From Hyphomicrobiales bacterium (GTDB lineage Bacteria > Pseudomonadota > Alphaproteobacteria > Rhizobiales > Xanthobacteraceae): DNA of 5,419 nt. The DNA lies in the NCBI GenBank assembly GCA_003133345.1, contig PKXB01000006.1, positions 4,542 through 9,960 on the forward strand, read 5' to 3'. The notes below the pieces were generated by a model. The model was not told where the DNA came from and made no database searches. It saw nothing but the letters and a program-made list of their open reading frames with translations. Every line of letters begins with the position of its first letter. The first letter of the stretch is position 1. Shown piece after piece: positions 1-5,419 of the stretch. The translations under genes were made by a program, and so were the position numbers.

Positions 1-677
1 CGCGCATCGCAAAAATGGCCGCCGCGGGCGGCGCCGCCGCCCTGCTCGTCTTTCCACCCGCGCCGTTCACTCTCGGGCAGTCACCGCAGATGGCGCTCGC
101 GCACTTCAAACGCATCGCCGATGCGAGCGACCTGCCGCTGATCGCATTCCAGTATCCGCTGTCCACGGGTCAGGGTTATCCGCGCGACACGTTGCTGAGG
201 CTTTGCGACGCGGTGCCGACGCTGCGCGCCATCAAAGACTGGTCGAACAATGTGCAGCAGCATGAATGGAACATACGCACGCTGCAGAGCTTGCCGCGTT
301 CAGTGAACGTGCTGAGCACGCATTCGGCTTGGCTTTTCAGTTCACTGGTCCTTGGATGCAACGGACTACTCTCCGGCAGTGGCAGCGTCATCGCCGATCT
401 GCAGGCGCAACTATTTCGCGCCGTGCGTAACAACGATCTTGCCGAGGCCAAGCGCATCAACGACCGCATCTATCCGCTTGCGCGCGTATTCTACGCAGAG
501 CCCGCGGCCGACATGCACAACCGGATGAAGGAAGCCCTCGTACTGCTTGGACGCCAGCGCCGTGCCGTGACGCGTCCGCCGCTTATGAAGCTCGATGCTG
601 CGGAAATTGAGCGAATAAAACAGGCCTTGATCGATGCCGGCCTGTTGCTTACGGGCGACAAGCGTGTTGCCGCCTAG
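1..677 (+). CDS. Dihydrodipicolinate synthase / N-acetylneuraminate lyase family protein, 5' end missing
   Basis: This is a class I (Schiff-base) aldolase or dehydratase of the DapA/NanA TIM-barrel family, expected in the cytoplasm. The reading frame is open to the left edge (first full codon at base 3), and the ATG at 15 lies inside a conserved strand (AGGAAALLVFPP), so it is not the start. About 224 residues are visible; by alignment to the usual 290-300, roughly 80 are missing. The catalytic lysine is K in AIKDWS (codon 234-236). The tyrosine of the usual YNxP motif is Y in FQYP (codon 153-155), 27 residues earlier, as the family expects. The GLLSGSGSVIADL stretch matches the conserved GxxGxISxxxN region, and the C-terminal RPPL and helical tail are typical. 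The GTTGE-like motif lies outside the window. The FQYP variant and the transporter context argue against lysine biosynthesis and for a catabolic lyase or dehydratase. The substrate is unknown. The gene ends 44 bases before the binding-protein start and may share its operon. Confidence 0.9.
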   Translation, partial: RIAKMAAAGGAAALLVFPPAPFTLGQSPQMALAHFKRIADASDLPLIAFQYPLSTGQGYPRDTLLRLCDAVPTLRAIKDWSNNVQQHEWNIRTLQSLPRSVNVLSTHSAWLFSSLVLGCNGLLSGSGSVIADLQAQLFRAVRNNDLAEAKRINDRIYPLARVFYAEPAADMHNRMKEALVLLGRQRRAVTRPPLMKLDAAEIERIKQALIDAGLLLTGDKRVAA

Positions 678-684
678 ACACGGA

Positions 685-698
685 TTGTGAACTCACAA
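685..698. promoter_or_regulatory. Perfect 6-2-6 inverted repeat, possible operator
   Basis: TTGTGA-AC-TCACAA is a perfect inverted repeat in the short gap between the lyase gene and the binding-protein gene, ending 10 bases before the Shine-Dalgarno. A short symmetric site here fits a dimeric repressor such as a GntR-family protein, but no regulator gene is visible to pair it with. As RNA it could form only a weak 5-bp stem. The assignment is inferred from symmetry and position. Confidence 0.4.
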
Positions 699-708
699 CA
701 GAAAATCG

Positions 709-713
709 GGAGG
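709..713 (+). promoter_or_regulatory. Ribosome binding site deciding the binding-protein start
   Basis: GGAGG lies inside GGGAGGG (708-714). It sits 8 bases before the ATG at 722 but only 2 bases before the ATG at 716, so 722 is the better start. It is the only strong Shine-Dalgarno I see in the locus. This fits high translation of the binding protein, while the following genes appear to depend on coupling. Confidence 0.7.
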
Positions 714-721
714 GAATGATA

Positions 722-1906
722 ATGAAAAGACAAAGTAGAATACTCGCAACGGGCTTTGCACTTGCTCTTGTTTTGAGCACGACGGCTCTCGCCCAAGAAC
801 CGGTAAAGATCGGATTCGTCACGGAACTTACGGAGCCGTGGTCGTTTTTCGGCACGAGTTGTGTCGCCGGCCTTAAGCTTGCCGAGCTGCAAATCAACCC
901 GGCAGGCAAACGCAAGATCGAATTCATCACCATCGATAATCAGACGAGACCTGACCAGGCACTCGCCGCCTCGCGCAATCTGGATGTCCAGAGTAAGGTG
1001 ATCGCGCTCAGCGGACCGACAAGCTCCGATACTGCTCTCGCCATGAACGGCTATGCCGAGCAGAACAAAGTGCCGTTCGTCGTCCCGGTCGCCGCCTTTC
1101 CGCAGCTGACCAAGCCGGGCACGCGCTATACGTTCCGCATTGAACCCGACGCGGCGGGCTGGGGCTATGCCATCGCCCAGTTTGTCGCCAAGCAAAAGCC
1201 GTCGGCCAAGGTCGCGGTCATCTATTCGGATTTTGCGCTGATGCGCGCCATCGTGGCGGGACTGAAATATCAGGCGTCCAAGGCCGGCCTGAAGATCGAG
1301 CCGGAAATCTTGTTCCCACAAGGTACCAGCGATGCGACCGTGCAGGCCGCCCAAGTGCGCGCCGCCAATCCTGATTATGTCGTCGTGATCGGTGCGGGCG
1401 GATTCGACAGCACACTGACCAACCAACTGCTCGATATCGGCATCCGGACGGACCAGATCATCCATCCCTTCGGCATCACCACACAGGTGAAGAACTGGGG
1501 CAAGCGCAGCGTGGGTTCCTACTATGGGACCTTTTTCGATGCCAATCTCGACAAATTGACCGCCGAGGGTAAACAATTCGTCGATCAATTCCGCGCACAG
1601 AACGACCGCCCGCCCTCATATATCGAAAACTACTGCTTTGTAACCGCTCACATCATCCGCGAGGTGATCGACAAGAATCCAGGCGCAGGCGATGATCGTG
1701 AGAAATTTCGTGATGCTGTTTCCGCGCTGAAAACCAAGGAAACGACGTCCGGCATTCCGATCACTTTCGACAAGAACGGTGCTCGCAAGGAATACATGTA
1801 TTTCATGCAGATCCAGGACGTGCAGGCGAAGGACTACAAGTCAAAACAAGTCTTCTACATCGAATGGGATCCGGAAGTGATCCCGGTTTACGACTTGATC
1901 AAGTAA
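722..1906 (+). CDS. Periplasmic substrate-binding protein of a HAAT (LivJ/LivK-type) ABC importer
   Basis: This protein captures the substrate in the periplasm and delivers it to the permease pair encoded downstream. It has 394 residues from the ATG at 722; the ATG at 716 is too close to the Shine-Dalgarno. Residues 1-24 are a Sec signal peptide: KRQSR, a hydrophobic core around residues 7-18, then ALA before Q25 as the likely cleavage site. There is no lipobox cysteine, so it should be soluble. The mature part reads as a Peripla_BP_6 / type I binding fold. It starts with VKIGFVTELTEPWSFFG, has the ligand-loop motif GPTSS at 98-102 (family members usually bind the substrate carboxylate here), then VAVIYSD (164-170) and PDYVVVIGAG (217-226). 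Two cysteines, C47 and C305, are far apart in sequence. Length is usual for the family. The ligand cannot be named: relatives bind branched-chain amino acids, amides, urea or aromatic acids. A hairpin follows the stop. Confidence 0.93.
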   Translation: MKRQSRILATGFALALVLSTTALAQEPVKIGFVTELTEPWSFFGTSCVAGLKLAELQINPAGKRKIEFITIDNQTRPDQALAASRNLDVQSKVIALSGPTSSDTALAMNGYAEQNKVPFVVPVAAFPQLTKPGTRYTFRIEPDAAGWGYAIAQFVAKQKPSAKVAVIYSDFALMRAIVAGLKYQASKAGLKIEPEILFPQGTSDATVQAAQVRAANPDYVVVIGAGGFDSTLTNQLLDIGIRTDQIIHPFGITTQVKNWGKRSVGSYYGTFFDANLDKLTAEGKQFVDQFRAQNDRPPSYIENYCFVTAHIIREVIDKNPGAGDDREKFRDAVSALKTKETTSGIPITFDKNGARKEYMYFMQIQDVQAKDYKSKQVFYIEWDPEVIPVYDLIK

Positions 1907-1913
1907 TCACAAA

Positions 1914-1944
1914 GCCCGCCCGCGGCTGCCGCGGGCGGGCGTTT
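1914..1944 (+). terminator. Strong GC hairpin after the binding-protein gene: partial terminator or mRNA-stabilising stem
   Basis: Two perfectly complementary 12-base arms (1914-1925 and 1929-1940, GCCCGCCCGCGG and its complement) flank a 3-base loop CTG. AAA stands just before the stem and GTTTCT just after. The T-run is short and interrupted, so termination is likely incomplete. It begins 7 bases after the binding-protein stop and ends before the first permease gene on the same strand. This fits the common arrangement where the binding protein is made in excess over the membrane parts, by attenuation or by protecting the upstream mRNA 3' end. Confidence 0.7.
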
Positions 1945-1965
1945 CTCCCTGCGGTTATCGCCCGA

Positions 1966-2847
1966 ATGTCGGACGCCACAATCATCATATTGCTGTCGAT
2001 GATCACGACCGGGCTGATGCTCGGCATGATCTTCTCACTCGTCGCCGTGGGCGTCACCATCATCTATGGCAGCATCTGGATGCCGAATGCAGCCAATGGG
2101 CAATTTTTCCTGCTCGCCGCTCTCTTGCTCTGGTCGGCCTCGGTCTCGTGGGGCCTCCATCCCGCTTTAGCCGCGCTAATTATAATCGGTCTCAGCGTAC
2201 CATTCTCATATGCGCTCGAGATTTTGTTGATCCGGCGTTTCTACGACGTGCCGAACCGCAACATCTCTTATTTCGTGCTCAGCCTCGGCATCACACAGAT
2301 CCTTGCCGGTATCTTTTCGATCACCTACGGCATCTGGAGCGATCAGTTCCAGCTTCCTCCGCTTGTTGGCGGCCTCACCATGCTCGGGCCCTTCCCGATG
2401 GTGAATAACCGGCTCGCCGCGATGCTCATCGCGGCACTATTGCTCGTGGCACTTTTCACCCTGCTGCGCTATCACCGTTATGGCCGCGCGCTGCGTGCTG
2501 TATTTCAGAATCGCGAGGCAGCGGCTTTGCGCGGCGTCGATGTGCGCGCCGTCTACCGCATGTCGTTCGTGCTTGGGAATGCCGTGGTATTCGCGGGCGG
2601 AGTCCTGTTCGCCTGCGCCTATTCGTTCGATTTTTCTATCGCCTGGACGATGGCTATCACGGCCTTCGCGATTATGATTATCGGCGGACCGGGATCGGTG
2701 CTCGGTGCGCTCGTGATCGGCATGGTATTCGGGCTGACGCAGGCGGCCGTCAGCATTTTTGCGAGTCCGACCATCGCCGCCTTCTCCTATCTCGGGGCGA
2801 TGCTTGTTATCCTTTTGTTTCGCCCATCCGGATTGTTTGCGCGATGA
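1966..2847 (+). CDS. LivH-type ABC transporter permease
   Basis: This is one of the two inner-membrane subunits forming the import channel, with the LivM-type partner encoded next. The ATG at 1966 gives 293 residues, normal for LivH, beginning MSDATIIILLSMITTGLMLG. The frame opens further upstream (ATG at 1864), but that extension would run through the binding-protein end and the hairpin and gives a non-membrane leader, so I reject it. Hydrophobic segments lie around residues 5-35, 46-62, 66-88, 101-122, 150-168, 198-220, 226-260 and 268-286. The cytoplasmic coupling loop is recognisable: GRALRAVFQNREAAALRGVDVRAVY (173-197), followed by GGPGSVLGALVIGMVFGL (240-257) and the C-terminal RPSGLF, all typical of LivH. 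No clear Shine-Dalgarno precedes the start. The stop overlaps the next start by four bases (ATGA at 2844-2847). Confidence 0.93.
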   Translation: MSDATIIILLSMITTGLMLGMIFSLVAVGVTIIYGSIWMPNAANGQFFLLAALLLWSASVSWGLHPALAALIIIGLSVPFSYALEILLIRRFYDVPNRNISYFVLSLGITQILAGIFSITYGIWSDQFQLPPLVGGLTMLGPFPMVNNRLAAMLIAALLLVALFTLLRYHRYGRALRAVFQNREAAALRGVDVRAVYRMSFVLGNAVVFAGGVLFACAYSFDFSIAWTMAITAFAIMIIGGPGSVLGALVIGMVFGLTQAAVSIFASPTIAAFSYLGAMLVILLFRPSGLFAR

Positions 2848-3824
2848 ATGTCCTCACCAGCCGCTGGCTGCCGCATGCGATCTTCGCGTTCGCCGCATTC
2901 GCGATGCCGCTGGTTTTCTCCGGCAACCGCTATTTCGCGTTCATCGTCGGCATTACGCTCTTGAGCGTGCTTTGGGCGACGGGCATGAACCTGCTGTACG
3001 GCTATACCGGATTGATGCCGTTGATGTTCGCTGGCATCGCGGGCATCAGCGCCTATGTCACGATTGGGCTTTCGGCAGCCGGCTGGTCCTTTTGGCTAGC
3101 GATGCTCGTCGGCTCGATCGCCGCGTCACTCGTCGGCATCGTTCTCGGGCTACCGTCGCTGCGCCTGCGCGGATTCTATTTCACGCTCTGCTCACTCGTA
3201 ATTCAGTCCGTAATCACCCTCGCCTTCGTTTATTTCGTGAATCTTACGAATGGCGATGTCGGCATCTCGCACATTCCCTTGCCCGAGTTGCCCGGTGGCG
3301 GCCAGCTGACCGGCACCAGTTATGAGCTCGTGCTCGCCGCTTTGACGGTGATCGGCGTCGTCGTGCTCACGTTATTGGTCGAGTCTGGCTTCGGGCACAG
3401 GCTGATTGCCATTCGCGAGGACGATGGGCTGGCCGAGACGCTGGGAATCAACGTGACGCGCCAGAGGCTCGCTGCGTTTTTCATCGCCTCGTTGTTCGCA
3501 AGCATCGGCGGCGCGCTATACGCCCCCTATGTCGGTTTTGTTTCACCACGCAGTTTCGACGTGCTTGTCAGCCTCAATATCTGGCTGATGGTCGCTTTCG
3601 GTGGGCGCGGCACAATCTGGGGCCCCGTGGTCGGTGCGGTGATCCTCGCGCCGCTGCCGTTCCTCTTGCAAGATTACTACATGATCAAGGACGTCGTGTA
3701 CGGCCTCTTGATCATCGGCGTTATTGTGTTGCTGCCGGCCGGCATCGTAGGCGGATGGAAGCGGAAAGCCGCGGCCGGCGAGCCAGCACCGGACGTTGCT
3801 CAGAAAACGGCCCCAGCACGATGA
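2844..3824 (+). CDS. LivM-type ABC transporter permease
   Basis: This is the second inner-membrane channel subunit of the importer. It has 326 residues, starting at the ATG of an ATGA overlap with the LivH-type gene; with no Shine-Dalgarno, this points to translational coupling. Hydrophobic segments lie around residues 11-27, 30-55, 60-78, 82-104, 110-133, 160-178, 207-229, 240-253, 258-276 and 284-303. The LivM coupling region reads GHRLIAIREDDGLAETLGINVTRQRLAAFFIASLFASIGGALYA (184-227), followed by VAFGGRGTIWGPVVGAVIL (250-268). The early loop GYTGLMPLMFAGIAGISAY (53-71) replaces the more usual GYxGQxSLGHAAFxGIGAY, so this channel segment departs from common LivM proteins. The tail from about residue 305 is hydrophilic and Ala/Pro-rich, and looks cytoplasmic. 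The gene ends in an ATGA overlap with the next one (3821-3824). Confidence 0.92.
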   Translation: MNVLTSRWLPHAIFAFAAFAMPLVFSGNRYFAFIVGITLLSVLWATGMNLLYGYTGLMPLMFAGIAGISAYVTIGLSAAGWSFWLAMLVGSIAASLVGIVLGLPSLRLRGFYFTLCSLVIQSVITLAFVYFVNLTNGDVGISHIPLPELPGGGQLTGTSYELVLAALTVIGVVVLTLLVESGFGHRLIAIREDDGLAETLGINVTRQRLAAFFIASLFASIGGALYAPYVGFVSPRSFDVLVSLNIWLMVAFGGRGTIWGPVVGAVILAPLPFLLQDYYMIKDVVYGLLIIGVIVLLPAGIVGGWKRKAAAGEPAPDVAQKTAPAR

Positions 3825-4531
3825 CTTTGCTCGACGCCAAACTCGTCTCCATGCGCTTCGGCGGGGTTGTCGCGCTGAGCGATGTCAATGTTCACCAGGA
3901 GGCGGGTGAGACGCTCGGGGTGATCGGGCCAAATGGTTCCGGTAAAACGACACTCGTGAACGTCATCACCGGCCATCTCACCCCACAGAACGGTGCAGTG
4001 CTGTTCGATGGCGCGCCGCTGCTTGGGCGAAAGCCCTTCCAGATTGCGGCCGCCGGGCTGAGCCGCACCTATCAATCGGTCCGGGTGTTTTCGGAACTCA
4101 CGACGCGCGAAAACATCGCGACCGCCCTCCTCGACGCGCCGCGGCCTCTCCCTTCGGAGGGCGTGGCGGAGACCGCGGAGTGGCTCGGGCTGACACCCCG
4201 GTTCGATGCGCGCGCCGGCAGTCTCACCCTTTACGAGCAGCGACGCCTCGAGATTCTGATGCGCCTCGTGCAGCAGCCAAAGCTGCTGATGCTCGACGAG
4301 CCAGTGGGCGGATTATCCTCAGCTGAAGTGCGCGCGACCATCAATCTCCTCTCGGAACTGAAAGCCCGCTGCACTATTTTCGTCATCGAGCACACGATGA
4401 AGGTGATCCGTGAGCTCGCCGATCGTGTAATCGTATTGGTCGCGGGAGAAAAAATTGCCGATGGTCCGCCGGCGGAAATTTTGTCTGATCAGCGCGTCAT
4501 CGAAAAATATCTGGGCAGCGTCGATGCTTGA
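3821..4531 (+). CDS. LivG-type ABC transporter ATP-binding protein with atypical signature motif
   Basis: This is a cytoplasmic ATPase that powers import, expected to pair with the LivF-type subunit. The ATG at 3821, in an ATGA overlap with the LivM-type stop, gives 236 residues. The frame also opens at 3755, but that would add an unrelated leader from inside the permease gene. Walker A is GPNGSGKT (36-43), the Q-loop is Q85 in RTYQSVRVF, Walker B is LLMLDE (155-160), and the H-loop is H191 in VIEHTM. The ABC signature, usually LSYGQ or LSGGQ before QRRLEI, is LTLYE here (135-139), with the central glycine replaced. The protein is shorter than typical LivG (about 255), mainly between the Q-loop and signature (residues about 102-134). 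Frame and neighbouring motifs are intact, so this is not a broken gene. The last 8 bases overlap the LivF-type gene. Confidence 0.92.
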   Translation: MTLLDAKLVSMRFGGVVALSDVNVHQEAGETLGVIGPNGSGKTTLVNVITGHLTPQNGAVLFDGAPLLGRKPFQIAAAGLSRTYQSVRVFSELTTRENIATALLDAPRPLPSEGVAETAEWLGLTPRFDARAGSLTLYEQRRLEILMRLVQQPKLLMLDEPVGGLSSAEVRATINLLSELKARCTIFVIEHTMKVIRELADRVIVLVAGEKIADGPPAEILSDQRVIEKYLGSVDA

Positions 4532-5222
4532 GCTTTCCGGCATCACCATTCGCTACGGGCCCTTCCTGGCGGTCGATGGCATCGATCTTCGTGTCGATGA
4601 AGGTGAGATCGTCGGCATCGTAGGACCGAATGGCGCTGGCAAGTCCTCGCTCGTCAAGGCGGTGGGTGGGATCGTGAAGCCGGTCGCGGGCCGCATTGTC
4701 TTCCGTTCGCGCGACCTGTCCGATGTGCCAGTGCATGAGCGGATCAGTCTCGGCATTTCAATCGTGCCAGAGGGCCGTGGCCTGTTTCCGCGAATGTCGG
4801 TTGAGGAAAACCTGCTGATGGGTGGCTATGCGCTCAAGAGCGCCGAACAAATGGCTGTGAATATCGAACGCTGCTTCTCGCTTTTCCCCATCCTGGCCGA
4901 GCGTCGCATGCAGGCCGCGGGCACGCTGTCGGGTGGACAGCAGCAGATGCTCGCGGTCGCCCTGGGGCTGATGTCGGATCCGAAGCTCCTCGTACTCGAC
5001 GAACCTTCGCTCGGTCTTGCGCCAATCGTCATCGGGGAGATCGGCCGTACCTTACGCAAGTTGCGCGAGACCGGCCTCACCGTACTCCTCATCGAGCAAA
5101 ATGCGAGACTGACCTGCAGCGTCGCACAGCGCATCTATATTTTGGCGGACGGCGTCGTGCGTCATCACGACACTGCCGACCGCGTCATGGCGAGCCCGGA
5201 ATTGCTCGAGCACTTAATCTAA
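4524..5222 (+). CDS. LivF-type ABC transporter ATP-binding protein
   Basis: This is the second cytoplasmic ATPase of the importer. The ATG at 4524 gives 232 residues starting MLELSGITIRYG, the usual LivF beginning and length. An upstream in-frame ATG at 4455 lies well inside the LivG-type gene and adds a non-family leader. Walker A is GPNGAGKS (34-41), the Q-loop position has E83 in VPEGRGLFPRMSVEENL (typical of LivF), the signature is a canonical LSGGQ (135-139), and Walker B is LLVLDE (155-160). The H-loop histidine is replaced by Q192 in LIEQNA, again typical of LivF. The start overlaps the LivG-type stop by 8 bases, so translation is probably coupled. It is the last gene of the operon; no strong terminator follows directly. 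Confidence 0.93.
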   Translation: MLELSGITIRYGPFLAVDGIDLRVDEGEIVGIVGPNGAGKSSLVKAVGGIVKPVAGRIVFRSRDLSDVPVHERISLGISIVPEGRGLFPRMSVEENLLMGGYALKSAEQMAVNIERCFSLFPILAERRMQAAGTLSGGQQQMLAVALGLMSDPKLLVLDEPSLGLAPIVIGEIGRTLRKLRETGLTVLLIEQNARLTCSVAQRIYILADGVVRHHDTADRVMASPELLEHLI

Positions 5223-5263
5223 TTACTTGATGCAAAGTTGGCGAAAGCGCAAAAATTCCAATG

Positions 5264-5287
5264 CCGGCTCATTTGAGACGAGTCCGG
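5264..5287. repeat. Imperfect hairpin after the operon
   Basis: CCGGCTC (5264-5270) can pair with GAG-T-CCGG (5280-5287): seven base pairs with one bulged T and a 9-base loop. It begins 41 bases after the last stop. No T-run follows, so it is a weak terminator candidate at best, though it could mark a transcript 3' end. Confidence 0.3.
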
Positions 5288-5292
5288 GTGGA

Positions 5293-5322
5293 ATATAGGC
5301 TGCGGTCATATGCAGCGGATAT
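5293..5322. repeat. Imperfect inverted repeat near the tRNA remnant
   Basis: ATAT-GG-type arms 5293-5303 and 5312-5322 pair at 9 of 11 positions: GCTGC with GCAGC on the inside and ATAT with ATAT on the outside, separated by two mismatches, around an 8-base centre. It lies 28 bases from the tRNA 3' end in AT-richer non-coding DNA. It could be a protein-binding site or chance; no function is assigned. Confidence 0.3.
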
Positions 5323-5349
5323 AAAATGAGAAATTCTTTATTTGGACAA

Positions 5350-5394
5350 TGGCGGTCCCGAGAGGAGTCGAACCTCCGACCTTCGGTTTAGGAA
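5350..5394 (-). pseudogene. 3' part of tRNA-Arg (anticodon CCT), apparently lacking a proper anticodon 5' stem and D-arm
   Basis: Read on the minus strand, this holds the anticodon loop TTCCTAA with CCT (complement of 5390-5392), the 39-43 strand ACCGA, a standard variable loop AGGTC, and a T-arm GGAGG-TTCGACT-CCTCT. The acceptor 3' strand CGGGACC, discriminator G and an encoded CCA (5350-5352) follow. The 27-31 strand should be TCGGT to match but is GCGGC (5395-5399), pairing at only three of five positions. The next 20 bases to the window edge contain no recognisable D-stem, no GG of the D-loop and no stretch resembling the usual start. Clean tRNA sequence therefore stops at the anticodon loop. 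This looks like a truncated or decayed copy, such as the duplicate left by an element that integrates into a tRNA 3' half. The 5' acceptor strand would lie beyond the window. Confidence 0.7.
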
Positions 5395-5419
5395 GCCGCC
5401 AGACTGTCAACAGGATATA

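Noticed and set aside
685..698. CRP/FNR-type site
   Set aside because: The half sites TGTGA and TCACA match the CRP consensus, but the spacer is 2 bases instead of 6, so CRP binding is not expected.
674..1588. Long minus-strand open frame (about 300 codons) opposite the binding-protein gene
   Set aside because: It is exactly antisense to a clear Peripla_BP_6 protein, its translation shows no recognisable domain, and such shadows are common in GC-rich codon-biased genes.
1864..1965. Upstream extension of the LivH-type permease to the ATG at 1864
   Set aside because: It would overlap the binding-protein end, read through the perfect hairpin and add a non-membrane leader absent from the family. 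The start at 1966 gives the normal length.
2759..3325. Plus-strand open frame of 188 codons across the two permease genes
   Set aside because: It is out of frame with both permeases, has a low-complexity Arg/Ala-rich translation, and has no family resemblance.
5223..5349. Small gene in the gap after the operon
   Set aside because: I see no open frame with a ribosome site in this 127-base stretch, and its composition is AT-richer than the coding parts.
5350..5394. 3' end of a tmRNA rather than a tRNA
   Set aside because: A proper 7-base anticodon loop with CCT and a standard 5-base variable loop precede the T-arm, which tmRNA does not have.

Overview
The window carries one plus-strand catabolic and transport locus, followed by a short non-coding stretch and part of a tRNA gene on the minus strand. 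Moderately high GC, protein sequence style and tight operon packing suggest an alphaproteobacterium, probably Hyphomicrobiales (Bradyrhizobium-like). This is an impression from reading, not the result of a search.

Layout: (1) 1-677, the 3' three quarters of a dihydrodipicolinate synthase / N-acetylneuraminate lyase family gene, cut by the left edge. (2) 678-721, a short gap with a perfect 6-2-6 inverted repeat (possible operator) and a strong Shine-Dalgarno. (3) 722-1906, a periplasmic substrate-binding protein with a signal peptide. (4) 1914-1944, a perfect 12-bp GC hairpin between the binding protein and the membrane genes. (5) 1966-5222, four tightly packed genes for two LivH/LivM-type permeases and two LivG/LivF-type ATPases, joined by overlaps of 4, 4 and 8 bases. 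(6) 5223-5349, non-coding DNA with two imperfect inverted repeats. (7) 5350-5394 on the minus strand, a clean 3' part of a tRNA-Arg(CCT) from anticodon loop to CCA. The bases upstream of it do not form a proper anticodon stem or D-arm, so it looks like a tRNA remnant, possibly an attachment site.

Together genes 2-6 form a complete branched-chain-amino-acid-type (HAAT) ABC importer: binding protein, two permeases and two ATPases. The substrate cannot be read from the sequence. The upstream lyase-family enzyme suggests that the imported compound, or a product of it, is a 2-oxo-acid-type metabolite handled by a Schiff-base aldolase or dehydratase. The most notable points are the lone tRNA 3' half, the palindrome before the binding-protein gene, the hairpin that may set the ratio of binding protein to membrane parts, and an ATPase pair whose departures from consensus all fall in the same predicted ATP site. 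I see no clear sign of a wholly new system; the transporter is a recognisable family.
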